A DNA stretch of 64,000 bases from Collinsella sp. AF08-23 (GTDB lineage: Bacteria; Actinomycetota; Coriobacteriia; Coriobacteriales; Coriobacteriaceae). This document shows, one piece after another, positions 28,721-36,647 of the stretch. The notes below the pieces were generated by a model. The model was not told where the DNA came from. It ran no database searches and was given only the letters and a program-made list of their open reading frames with translations. Position numbers and translations under genes: made by a program. Each line of letters opens with the position of its first letter. Position 1 is the stretch's first letter. The stretch spans positions 1 to 64,000 of the forward strand of contig NZ_QUHV01000003.1 of assembly GCF_003479805.1 (NCBI RefSeq), written 5' to 3'.

Positions 28721-29080
28721 CTACTCGCAGATGTGGGTGAGGCCCTGATCGAGGATGGTCAGGACGTGGTCGTCGGCGAGCGAGTAGTGGATGTTGCGGC
28801 CGTCGCGACGGAATTTGACCAGATGCGCCTGCTTGAGGATGCGCAGCTGATGTGAGACGGCCGATTGCGAGGCGCCGAGGCTCTCGGCGATCTCGTTGAC
28901 GCTCTTCTCATCGTTCATGAGGGCGTAGAGGATCTTGATGCGCGTGGTGTCGCTGAAGACCTTGAAGAGGTCGGCGAGGTCGTAGAGCAGCTCTTCCTCG
29001 GGAAGGGACTCCGCGGCGTCGTCCAGAGCGCGCTCCGGGGTGCCGGCGTTCGGGCCGTGCTGGTTCTCGTGTGTATCCAT
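28721..29080 (-). CDS. ArsR/SmtB-family metal-sensing repressor
   Basis: This 119-residue winged-helix repressor probably releases DNA when it binds zinc or a similar ion. The DNA-reading helix is in ASQSAVSHQLRILKQAHLV. The C-terminal helix carries all four SmtB/CzrA-type alpha-5 ligands: Asp and His in ADDHV, then His and Glu in THICE, with the spacing of SmtB D104/H106/H117/E120. The start at 29080 has AGGAGG six bases upstream. It heads the arsR-HMA-ATPase operon, and two matching operators lie just upstream. Confidence 0.93.
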   Translation of the reverse strand: MDTHENQHGPNAGTPERALDDAAESLPEEELLYDLADLFKVFSDTTRIKILYALMNDEKSVNEIAESLGASQSAVSHQLRILKQAHLVKFRRDGRNIHYSLADDHVLTILDQGLTHICE

Positions 29081-29093
29081 GGCTCCTCCTTTC

Positions 29094-29112
29094 ATATGAA
29101 CACATGCTCATA
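29094..29112. promoter_or_regulatory. ArsR/SmtB operator, proximal copy
   Basis: ATATGAACACATGCTCATA is an imperfect inverted repeat of the CzrA/SmtB type (ATATGAAC-N-TCATA), 14 bases upstream of the arsR start. It overlaps the likely transcription start. Confidence 0.75.
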
Positions 29113-29130
29113 CATCAACTACAAATGATT

Positions 29131-29150
29131 ATATGAACGTATGCTCATAT
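29131..29150. promoter_or_regulatory. ArsR/SmtB operator, distal copy
   Basis: ATATGAACGTATGCTCATAT is a near-perfect palindrome, 37 bases from the proximal copy. Two sites imply cooperative or looped repression of the metal operon. Confidence 0.78.
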
Positions 29151-29300
29151 GTCAAGGAAAAGTCTTGGAGCGGATGGCAGGTTTGCCGTTTGCCGGCAAT
29201 TCGCTTCCCTTCGCCCTGTCACTTGCAAATAATTAATGACAAACATTAATAGTGGGGAATAACGTGGGCAGAACGAAAGGGTGTTCGAGATGGTTGGGAG

Positions 29301-30029
29301 ATGGTGACGATGAAGGTTCCCGTCATGTTCGCGCAAGAAGTGCCGATCCATCGCGATGAGGCAGTTGGCGCGCTATCGACGTTCGCCCATCGGGCCGCAT
29401 ATGTGTGCGCGGGAGCGGCGGCGCTGTGCCTGGTGGCCGCCGTGCTCCTTGCCGTCTCCGCGCTGAACCGCTTTCCCGCCGCTGTGCCCGAGGTGTTGAG
29501 CTGGGTGTCCGTCGGGGAGGGGGCATCGTTCAACGGAGAGGTCGACCATCCCGTGTACGGGTATCTCGCCAAGGACCCGTATCGGGATGTCGCGGACGAC
29601 GGCTCTGTGTCGACGGAATCGGATGACCGCTATCTTCTTTTTGACTGGGATAAATCGGTGCCCGCCGCCCAAGAGGCGGCTGACGTCCTTACGACGCTGA
29701 TGGGGGCGTTCCTGCTGCTTCAGGGTGTGCGCTTCTTCCGTGATATCGAGCGCGAGGGAACCCCGTTCACCGCCGCGGCGGCGTGCCGCCTGAAGTCCGC
29801 AGGCCTTATCGCCGTTTTCGCCGTCGTGCTCTCCAATGGTGTGGGGTGGCTCATCTCGTCTTTGGCGCAGACGTTTTACCTGACCCCCGTAGGGATGTGG
29901 AAGATGGGTGTATGGGAGATCGGCGCGGAGGCGGGATGGATGCTCGCACTGGGCATGCTGCTCATCGCCGTGGGCATCGCTTTCGATTACGGTGCCGTCT
30001 TGCAGCGTCAAGACGACGAGCTCCTGTAA
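29301..30029 (+). CDS. DUF2975-type membrane protein
   Basis: This 242-residue membrane protein has four hydrophobic stretches (about 37-57, 131-146, 166-190 and 213-232). An extracytoplasmic loop lies between the first two. The arrangement and the small XRE regulator right after it match the DUF2975/YozG-type pairs of Gram-positive bacteria. Function unknown. The start at 29301 is the first ATG in frame. Confidence 0.6.
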   Translation: MVTMKVPVMFAQEVPIHRDEAVGALSTFAHRAAYVCAGAAALCLVAAVLLAVSALNRFPAAVPEVLSWVSVGEGASFNGEVDHPVYGYLAKDPYRDVADDGSVSTESDDRYLLFDWDKSVPAAQEAADVLTTLMGAFLLLQGVRFFRDIEREGTPFTAAAACRLKSAGLIAVFAVVLSNGVGWLISSLAQTFYLTPVGMWKMGVWEIGAEAGWMLALGMLLIAVGIAFDYGAVLQRQDDELL

Positions 30030-30044
30030 ACGGATGGTGTGCGC

Positions 30045-30287
30045 ATGATCGTGCTGCGATTGGACCGCATGCTCGCGGAACGCAAGGTGAGTGGAAAGGA
30101 GCTTGCCGAGCGCATCGGGTTGTCACCGGTTAACTTGTCGCGAATCAAGACGGGCAAGGTCAGCGCGGTGCGCTTCTCGACGCTCGAAGCCATGTGCCGC
30201 GCCCTTGATTGCCAGCCCGGCGATCTGCTGGAGTACATCCCCGATGACGAGGTTGAGGACCATTTGGGGCTACGCGGGCATGATTGA
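30045..30287 (+). CDS. Small XRE-family (Cro/C1-type) regulator, YozG-like
   Basis: This 80-residue helix-turn-helix protein begins MIVLRLDRMLAERKVSGKEL. The recognition segment is LAERIGLSPVNLSRIKTGKV (about 22-41), and CQPGDLLEYIPDDE is the family's typical C-terminal end. It is 15 bases after the DUF2975 gene and probably regulates it. A GTG six bases earlier (30039) is an alternative start; neither has a clear ribosome site, so translational coupling is likely. Confidence 0.82.
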   Translation: MIVLRLDRMLAERKVSGKELAERIGLSPVNLSRIKTGKVSAVRFSTLEAMCRALDCQPGDLLEYIPDDEVEDHLGLRGHD

Positions 30288-30307
30288 CGGGCGCGGCGGC
30301 GCTTCTT

Positions 30308-31039
30308 CTAGAACGCGATGCCCAGCACGGAGGTGACGAACAGCGCGGCGGCGATGGCGCCGGCGAACGGCGCGATGCCGGGCACCACCAGGCCGTAGAG
30401 CCAGTTGTTATCGACCTTGCCGCGGATGGGCAGCAACTGGTAGGCGATGCGGGGGCCGAGGTCGCGCGCCTGGTTCATGGCGAAGCCCGTCACGCCTCCG
30501 AGCCCCATGCCCACGGCCCAAACAAGCAGGCCCACGCCGATGCCCAGCGCGAGCAGGTCGTCGCCCGCATGGGCCGCGATGCACAGGATGCCGGTGAGGA
30601 ACACGAAGGTGTCGAACGCCTCGATGCAGAAATTACGCACCAGGTTGTAGGACTCGGGCGTGGGGTTGGTCGAGAAGATGTTGCGGATGGCGACGCCATC
30701 GACCTCGCCTTCGGAGGCGCGGAAGTCATCTGCGTAGATAAGCCATGCGATGCATGCGCCTGCAACGCCGCCCAGCATCTCGGCGATGGCGAAAGGCACC
30801 ACGCTGTTCCAGGGGATGAGGCCAACGATTGCCTGGCAAAGGGCCATGGCGGGGTTCATGCACACGCCGCCAAAGATGAACAGGCACACGCTGATGCCAA
30901 ACGACCAAGTGGTGATCGCGAACATGTGGCCGGAGTCGCGGTACTTACTGCCCTTGAGCGTGATGTCGCAATGGACGCCGACGCCGAAGACGATCATGAG
31001 GGCGGTTGAGGCGAACTCGGCGAGGATGGGGGTGATCAT
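30308..31039 (-). CDS. MIP-family channel, probable lactate/glycerol facilitator (LarD-like)
   Basis: This aquaglyceroporin-fold channel has 243 residues and six membrane helices. The first half-helix motif is MNPAMAL (NPA), while the second reads MNQARDLGPR, so the usual NPA is NQA. Asp-Arg for the selectivity filter is kept. Its place directly after larA on the same strand suggests a lactic acid channel like LarD rather than a general glycerol facilitator. AAGGA precedes the ATG. Transport specificity is inferred from context only. Confidence 0.75.
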   Translation of the reverse strand: MITPILAEFASTALMIVFGVGVHCDITLKGSKYRDSGHMFAITTWSFGISVCLFIFGGVCMNPAMALCQAIVGLIPWNSVVPFAIAEMLGGVAGACIAWLIYADDFRASEGEVDGVAIRNIFSTNPTPESYNLVRNFCIEAFDTFVFLTGILCIAAHAGDDLLALGIGVGLLVWAVGMGLGGVTGFAMNQARDLGPRIAYQLLPIRGKVDNNWLYGLVVPGIAPFAGAIAAALFVTSVLGIAF

Positions 31040-31138
31040 GTGGTTCCTTTCGATGGTCGTTTCGTCTGAGGCGATCGTTGCCGCCGTGTGTCGTGCTGGT
31101 CTGTCGGCGGCGGCGATCTTATTTGGCGGGCCGAGTCG

Positions 31139-32413
31139 TCAGCGCTGAACGACAACGCCGAGCCCATCGGGGATGACGGCGAAGCGCGCGTTCGGCCCCT
31201 TGAGCTCGCGGGCCAGCTGCACGGCCTCGTCGACGGTGCTTGCGGGCGTCATGTGCATGGCTCGAATCATGTCGTGGTCGCATAGGTCGCTCACGAGGAT
31301 GACCGGATGATGGGCGAGGATGCGCGCGAAGATTTGGGCGGTCCACTGGTCGGGCAGCGTCTGGTCCTTGGGACGGTCGATGCAGGAGCGTTCGAACGCA
31401 GCGGGGTCGTTTTCCGCGATGTTCTTGAAGAAGCCCTCTCCGCCGTGGCCGTCGGCGCATCCCGCGACCGCGATGATGACGCCGCCTTCGTCGAGTGTCG
31501 CCTCGGCGGCGGTCATACCCTTGACGGCCTGGTAGATGTTCTGGTCGAGCGGGTAGCCGCCGTTGGTGGTGATGGCAACGTCGCAGTCCACGGCGCGCAC
31601 GCCGGCGAGCCCGCGTACAAAGTCGCAGCCCGCCTCGTGCGCCGCATGGATGTCACCCGCGAACGCCCCGATGACACGGTGCTCTCCGTCCAGAACGACG
31701 TTCAGGATGAAAGCGAGGCCCGCCATTTCGGCGGCGGCCATCATGTCGTCGTGCACGCGGTTGCCCTCGATGATGCCCGCTCGCGACCGCGGGTCGTGCA
31801 CGAACTGCCCGTTGTGGTTGTACATGATGGTCTTGTAGGACGCCACGCCCGGCAGCACCGACTTGCGAGACCCCGAGAAGCCGGCGAAGAAATGTGGCTC
31901 GATGAAGCCCTCGGCGAGTAGCAGGTCGGCTTCGGCTGCGATACGGTTGATGATGCACTCGCCGCCGGAGGGCAGGGTCCCGATTGCGGCCATCGCCTCG
32001 TCGTCGGTGGCGACGTGCATCACGATCTCCTCTTCGGCGACGATGCGTTCGCCATACTTGTCCACGAGCTCCTCATGTGTGGATGCCCGGTGCATGCCGG
32101 TCGCCACGAGGATGCGCACGTGCGCCTCGGGTGCCGCCGCGTGGATGCGACGCAGCAGGATGGGCATCGTCACGCGTGAGGGAACCGGGCGCGTGTGATC
32201 GGAGCTGATGATCACGATGTCGCGTTTGCCCTGGCAGAGCTGCTCGAGTGTGGGCGAGTCGTAAGGGGTGTCGAGCGCCCGCTCGACGAGCTCCTCCTGC
32301 CCAGCGTCGGGCGTGAAGTCTCCCTGTTTGCCCGCGAGCACGCCGACGACGCTTTCATCCGGCAGGCTCAGATGCATCCGTCCTCGGTCATATGGCAAAT
32401 CTATATCAAACAT
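31139..32413 (-). CDS. larA: Nickel-dependent lactate racemase family protein (LarA)
   Basis: LarA interconverts D- and L-lactate using a nickel-pincer cofactor bound to a lysine. The 424-residue protein has the N-terminal domain motif IISSDHTRPVPSRV (about 70-83) and the lysine loop GFSGSRKSVLPGVA (about 181-194), with Lys for cofactor attachment. A C-terminal domain ends PDGLGVVVQR. The cofactor enzymes LarB, LarC and LarE are not in this window. Some LarA homologues act on other 2-hydroxy acids, so the substrate is probable, not proven. AGAGGGG lies before the ATG. Confidence 0.82.
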   Translation of the reverse strand: MFDIDLPYDRGRMHLSLPDESVVGVLAGKQGDFTPDAGQEELVERALDTPYDSPTLEQLCQGKRDIVIISSDHTRPVPSRVTMPILLRRIHAAAPEAHVRILVATGMHRASTHEELVDKYGERIVAEEEIVMHVATDDEAMAAIGTLPSGGECIINRIAAEADLLLAEGFIEPHFFAGFSGSRKSVLPGVASYKTIMYNHNGQFVHDPRSRAGIIEGNRVHDDMMAAAEMAGLAFILNVVLDGEHRVIGAFAGDIHAAHEAGCDFVRGLAGVRAVDCDVAITTNGGYPLDQNIYQAVKGMTAAEATLDEGGVIIAVAGCADGHGGEGFFKNIAENDPAAFERSCIDRPKDQTLPDQWTAQIFARILAHHPVILVSDLCDHDMIRAMHMTPASTVDEAVQLARELKGPNARFAVIPDGLGVVVQR

Positions 32414-32498
32414 GTGTGCCCCTCTCTTGGTTGATTGCCGGTACGGACGAGGGGTAACTATGGTGGTGATGGCATCGGGGCGGTCTGACCTATGTTGT

Positions 32499-32510
32499 TA
32501 CCATTTGGTA
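32499..32510. promoter_or_regulatory. Candidate regulator site between larA and the Crp/Fnr gene
   Basis: TACCATTTGGTA is a perfect 12-base palindrome in the 146-base divergent gap. It is a candidate operator for the Crp/Fnr-type regulator encoded next to it. Confidence 0.4.
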
Positions 32511-32559
32511 CAGCTTCGGCTTCACAGTCCGATAGAGTTGCGATTTCCGGAGGTCAGGT

Positions 32560-33243
32560 ATGGGAGGGGTGCGCGTGATCGAGAGATCTGACTATCTCGT
32601 CGACTTTTTGCGCGAGCGGGGATTTCACGAGATGCGCAAAGCTCGCCATGAGTATCTCTCGTACTACGGCTTCGATCAGGAGTACGTGTTCGTTCTTGTG
32701 GAGGGCGTGGTCAAGGCGAGTGTCACGCTGCGCGAGGGTACCCGGTTCAACATCTCCTACATCAAGGGTCCGAGCCCCGTTTCGCTTCTCCGCGACGAGG
32801 TGAGCAGCCATGCGAAATCCCCCTACAGCGTGCGCGTGGAATCTCCCGAGGCGACCTACATGGCGGTTCCCCGCGTGAGGTTCTGGGAGTTCGTGAATGA
32901 GGATTCTCGCCTGCTGGGCTATGTGAAGGACTATTACCGCGCGAGCCTGGAGGAGAGCCTCTATCGCATGCGTTATCTGACGATGAATGGGAAGGTCGGC
33001 GCCGTGGGAGGGTTCTTGTACGACCTGAACGAGCGCTTCGGCGTGCCCTGCGACGAGGGGAGCGTGATCGCCCTCGATGTCACAAACGAGGACATCGCGC
33101 AGTTCTGCGGGGCCTCGTCGCGCACGAGCGTGAACCGCATCCTGCGCGGTTTCAGGGAGCAGGGCGTCATTTCGACGAGCGGGCACGATGGCCGCATCGT
33201 CATCCACGACGCGTCCATGCTGGAGCGTTATGTGATGGACTGA
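32560..33243 (+). CDS. Crp/Fnr-family transcription regulator (LarR-like by position)
   Basis: This 227-residue regulator has an N-terminal cyclic-nucleotide-binding-type beta barrel (about 20-110), a dimer helix, and a C-terminal winged helix with IAQFCGASSRTSVNRILRGF (about 176-195). It has no Fnr-type cysteine cluster. It is divergent from larA, as LarR (a Crp/Fnr member) is linked to lar genes in Lactiplantibacillus plantarum. It probably controls the larA-channel operon. The GTG/ATG start choice is uncertain: MGGVRVIERSDY begins at 32560, and a GTG in frame at 32575 is possible. Confidence 0.78.
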   Translation: MGGVRVIERSDYLVDFLRERGFHEMRKARHEYLSYYGFDQEYVFVLVEGVVKASVTLREGTRFNISYIKGPSPVSLLRDEVSSHAKSPYSVRVESPEATYMAVPRVRFWEFVNEDSRLLGYVKDYYRASLEESLYRMRYLTMNGKVGAVGGFLYDLNERFGVPCDEGSVIALDVTNEDIAQFCGASSRTSVNRILRGFREQGVISTSGHDGRIVIHDASMLERYVMD

Positions 33244-33333
33244 CCCAGGTCGGGTGTACATGGGTTCGCCGGGCGCCTGCGAGTCGGCCCGCGCGAGGGC
33301 GAATTCATTTCTGCTGGCTGTCGCCAGCGCGTT

Positions 33334-34037
33334 CTATCCGTTCGCCAGGGCGATAAACGAATCGAGCGAATACTCTCCGGAGATGCGCACGCGCGGCAGC
33401 GCGGTGATGTCGTCGCCCACGTGAGCCCACGAGTTTTGCATGGTGAAGGCGCAGAGGATGCCGGCGTCTCGCACGGCCGCGCGGCCGTCGTCGGTGACGT
33501 CGCCGAAGGGATAGGCGAAGGCCTGGGTCCCGCCCGCGATTTCCTGGGCGTGCTTGAGATCCGCCGCGATGTCAGCGCGGCTCATGGCGCTGATGATGCC
33601 GCCGTGCCCCACGTTGCCGCCGGGCTTGTGCATCCCAAAGGAGTGGGACTCGAAGGCGATGTAGGGGCTGCGATGAAGTCGCCGTTGAGGTCCGCCGGCG
33701 GGTTTGCGGGGTCATAGACGTAGTGGTACATGAGGATAGGCGCGCCGCCCTGCATGGTTTCCATCGACTCGACAACATGTACGGTGCGCACTGCCTTTGC
33801 GGTATGACCAGACGAGTCCGACACGCGATAGCTCACTTTGTACGTGCCGGGTTTGGAGGTGTCGACCTTGCCCGAGATTTTAATCTTGGCGTTGAGCAGG
33901 CCGTCGGCGGGCTCGGCGGCATGGGCATCCGCCTCGAGGTATTCTTCTCCCTTGAGCACATAGGTTTCTTTGGATCCGTTGAGGCCGATGACAATCTCGC
34001 CGCCGCCAGCCGTGCTGTCTTCTATGATGGGCGTCAT
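33334..34037 (-). pseudogene. Broken polysaccharide deacetylase with Ig-like domain
   Basis: Two frames together make one decayed gene. The 5' part (34037 to about 33670) encodes an Ig-like domain (KISGKVDTSKPGTYKVSYRV) and ILMYHYVYDPANPPADLNGD of a NodB-type deacetylase. The 3' part (about 33690 to 33334, another frame) reads SHSFGMHKPGGN then AFAYPFGDVTDDG. The catalytic TFDDG region that should lie between them is absent, so there is an internal deletion plus a frameshift at about 33665-33690. The N terminus also lacks a signal peptide, and a terminator sits right at the 5' edge, suggesting 5' loss. Confidence 0.8.
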
Positions 34038-34055
34038 GGCGTCGAGTGTAACGCG

Positions 34056-34082
34056 AAAACGCTCCAAGAATAGGAGCGTTTT
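34056..34082. terminator. Terminator hairpin beside the deacetylase pseudogene
   Basis: AAAACGCTCC and GGAGCGTTTT flank AAGAATA. The A- and T-runs make it effective in both directions. It abuts the truncated 5' end of the pseudogene. Confidence 0.8.
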
Positions 34083-34126
34083 CTGAGAGTCGTCTTATGA
34101 AATTGTCATGCATCCGTTGGTGGCGG

Positions 34127-34251
34127 AGCTTTTTCGTACTGACTTTGAGAAACCCGGAGTTTGGAAGGTCTTGAGAGCAGCAAAACCGCAGGTTGCGGCA
34201 AGGCGCAAAGAGCGCGTACTCGGCAAATCGGGAAAACAGTACGAAAAAGCT
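34127..34251. repeat. 125-base element bounded by perfect 14-base inverted repeats
   Basis: AGCTTTTTCGTACT (34127-34140) and AGTACGAAAAAGCT (34238-34251) are exact reverse complements. The interior has a small hairpin CCGCAGGTTGCGG and no coding potential. It could be a small non-autonomous element or a stable RNA hairpin. Confidence 0.6.
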
Positions 34252-34291
34252 CGACCCTTCAGCGGGGTCACCGCCCCGACGCAGTACGACC

Positions 34292-35257
34292 CTACTTGAG
34301 GAACATGTTCTTGAGGTTAAATTCCGCCTGCACAGTGCGCAGCATGAGGTCGGTGTCGTCGAGGCCCAGGTGCAGCTCGTTCTCGTCCGCGGCGAGCGTC
34401 CCGCGGCGACGCGCCCAGTTCTGAAGGCTCGCCGGGGCGCTCTCGCGGGGCAGGGTGCGGACCTCGCCGTCGATGGAGCGGCAGATGTGGCGCGAGTCGA
34501 TGACGATGATCTTGCCCGCGCGCCGGGCCTCAGCGTACCCGGGGAGGTGCAGCATGAACCAGCTATCCTCGAAGGCCGCGTTATGGGCCATGATGGGATA
34601 GCGCTTCATGAGGCGGAGCAGCTCCTTCTGCAGCTTCGTATCGGAGCGGAACGGGGTCTTGCCCTCGAGGTCGCTCCACTGGATGTGGTGGATGTCGGCC
34701 AGCGGCACGCCGGTCTCGCGGTACATCTCGGGGATGCCGCAGTAGAAGGCCTGCGGGTCGTGCGGGACCGCGTCGCTCTTCAGGTCCATGAGCTCCCAGC
34801 CCACGTTGATGATGTAGCCGCGCTCCGGCGCGCGGCCGGTGGTCTCGATGTCGATGCCCAGCACGGTGCCCTTGATGGGCTTGCGGACGTAGGCGACGGA
34901 GTAGGCGTCGCGGTCGCCGCGGACCTCGCGGGCGACGCCGGCGGCGGTGCGGCCCTGCATCTTGGCGATGCCGGCGCACAGGTCTGCGTCAGTGAGGTTG
35001 CGGGCGAGCAGGGGGCTGGAGAGGTTGCGCAGGCGCGTCTCGCCGATCTGGTCGCACAGCTCGCGGTTCTGGTCGGCGAGGGTGAGGATGACGTCGAAGC
35101 CGAATCCGGGCTCGTCGTTCGCGCGCCACTCGTCGAGCAGCGCCTTCATGGCCTCCTCGCCGCGCTGGCGCTCGGACTCCATGGCATCGTAGTCGCCGTA
35201 GATGAACATGGGGATGAAGGGCTGCATCGAGTACTCGAGGGCTTGCTGGACGTTCAT
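34292..35257 (-). CDS. DnaQ-like 3'-5' exonuclease domain protein
   Basis: This 321-residue protein has a unique N-terminal half (about 1-125) and a DEDD-type exonuclease domain. Exo I is VLGIDIETTGRAPERG (about 133-148), Exo II is IMAHNAAFEDSWFM (about 219-232), and Exo III is HLGLDDTDLML near residue 305. The start is set at MNVQQALEYSMQ, with AGGAG ten bases upstream; the longer frame overlaps non-coding sequence. It probably trims DNA or RNA 3' ends. No operon partner is evident. Confidence 0.8.
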   Translation of the reverse strand: MNVQQALEYSMQPFIPMFIYGDYDAMESERQRGEEAMKALLDEWRANDEPGFGFDVILTLADQNRELCDQIGETRLRNLSSPLLARNLTDADLCAGIAKMQGRTAAGVAREVRGDRDAYSVAYVRKPIKGTVLGIDIETTGRAPERGYIINVGWELMDLKSDAVPHDPQAFYCGIPEMYRETGVPLADIHHIQWSDLEGKTPFRSDTKLQKELLRLMKRYPIMAHNAAFEDSWFMLHLPGYAEARRAGKIIVIDSRHICRSIDGEVRTLPRESAPASLQNWARRRGTLAADENELHLGLDDTDLMLRTVQAEFNLKNMFLK

Positions 35258-35409
35258 ATGGTTCGTGCTCCTATCGTGGTGCGCCGCGCTCCGTGCGCGA
35301 GGCCGTGACGCCTGCGGCGGGCCCGCGGGGAATGCGCGGCGGTCGAAGTTTCCGCTCAAGAGTATAGAGGGTCATCGAAGGGTCGAAGTGTTTAGGGTGT
35401 GAAACTTTT

Positions 35410-35453
35410 AAGCCGGCGGATTGCCGGTGCCAAGCCGGCGGATTGCCGGTGCC
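35410..35453. repeat. Tandem duplication of a 22-base unit
   Basis: The unit AAGCCGGCGGATTGCCGGTG(CC) occurs twice in direct succession and is itself partly palindromic (GCCGGCGG/TTGCCGG). The rest of the gap 35258-35608 shows no gene. Confidence 0.7.
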
Positions 35454-35608
35454 GCGCGTGCCCGGTTGCCCGCGGCGCCTTGTCGCTCGCCCGCCGATCT
35501 CACGGGGCCGCGTGGTCGGGTCTTCGGAGGGGCTCAGCGGCGTCCGTGCGCCGGCGGTACAATCGAGGGGTAGGCACCCACAAGCTGTCGAAGAAAAGGA
35601 GGCTGCAG

Positions 35609-36406
35609 ATGGCTAAGTTGGATGGTAAGGTCGCTCTCATCACCGGCGCCGCCGCCGGCCTGGGCGAGGGAATCGCCATGGCCTATGCCAAGTACGGCGC
35701 AAAGCTCATCATGGTCGACCTGTCCCCCTCGGTGGAGGAGACCGCCGCGAAGCTCCGCGAGGAGTACGGCTCCGAGATCATTACCGTGGTGGCAAACGTG
35801 GCCGACCGAGCCCAGATGGACGAGGCCGCCGCGAAGGGCATCGAGACCTTCGGCGAGATCAACGTCGCCTGCTGCAACGCGGGCGTGTGCCGCCTCGCCC
35901 CGTTCGAGGAGATGGACGACGCCACGCGCGACTTCCACATCGACGTGAACATCAAGGGCGTGTGGAACACCTGCAAGGCCGTGGTGCCCTACATGCTCAA
36001 GCAGGGCGGAGGCAACATCGTGATCGCGTCCTCCGTCACGGGCGACATCGTGGCGGACGCCGGCGAGGCCGCCTACGCTATGACCAAGGCCGCGCTCGTG
36101 GGTCTCACCAAGTGCCTGGCGGTGGAGTACGCCGATCGCAATATCCGCGTGAACTGCTCCCAGCTGGGCTACGCCCGCACCCCGATGGTCGAGAAGATGG
36201 CGCTCGAGTCCAACCCCGACGACCCCGAGTCCGCCATCGCCGACATCGCCGTGGGCGTGCCTATGAAGCGCCTGGCCAACCCCATCGAGGTGGGCGAGCT
36301 CTTCGCGTTCCTCGGCAGCGATGAATCCAGCTACCTCACCGGCTCGCAGATCGTCATCGACGGCGGCAGCACCCTGCCCGAGACGATGTCCATCGGCACC
36401 AACTAG
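35609..36406 (+). CDS. ucpA: Short-chain dehydrogenase/reductase UcpA
   Basis: This 265-residue NAD(P)-dependent Rossmann-fold oxidoreductase closely resembles enterobacterial UcpA. It has the nucleotide loop ITGAAAGLGEG (about 12-22), CCNAGVCRL in place of the usual NNAG, the block FHIDVNIKGVWN, the catalytic Ser in SSVTGDIVAD, Tyr-Lys in AAYAMTKAA, and the characteristic end SSYLTGSQIVIDGGSTLPET. AAAGGAGG lies about seven bases before the ATG. The substrate is unknown even for the E. coli protein. A terminator follows. Confidence 0.85.
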   Translation: MAKLDGKVALITGAAAGLGEGIAMAYAKYGAKLIMVDLSPSVEETAAKLREEYGSEIITVVANVADRAQMDEAAAKGIETFGEINVACCNAGVCRLAPFEEMDDATRDFHIDVNIKGVWNTCKAVVPYMLKQGGGNIVIASSVTGDIVADAGEAAYAMTKAALVGLTKCLAVEYADRNIRVNCSQLGYARTPMVEKMALESNPDDPESAIADIAVGVPMKRLANPIEVGELFAFLGSDESSYLTGSQIVIDGGSTLPETMSIGTN

Positions 36407-36446
36407 TGCCTAGCGGCTGAGCGGCGAACCACCGAGTGCAACTGTC

Positions 36447-36483
36447 GCCCGACTGCGCGGCGCTGCGGTCGGGCAGATTTTTT
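36447..36483 (+). terminator. Terminator after ucpA
   Basis: GCCCGAC pairs with GTCGGGC, extended by further GC pairs, and is followed by AGATTTTTT. Confidence 0.8.
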
Positions 36484-36647
36484 ATGGTTGTGAAATGCTG
36501 TCTGTCGTCATGAGTTATCCAAGGGAAACTATTAGTATACTGGTTCACTCGCGTATCGCGTGTTTGCCAGGTGGCGCACGGGGTATGTAAACAGCTACCC
36601 TCGGGGCGTCGGGTCCCGTTGGATGTTCCCGTTGAGGAGAGTCGTTC

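Noticed and set aside
34193..35308. 371-codon plus-strand frame opposite the exonuclease
   Set aside because: Antisense shadow; the minus strand holds the DEDD motifs.
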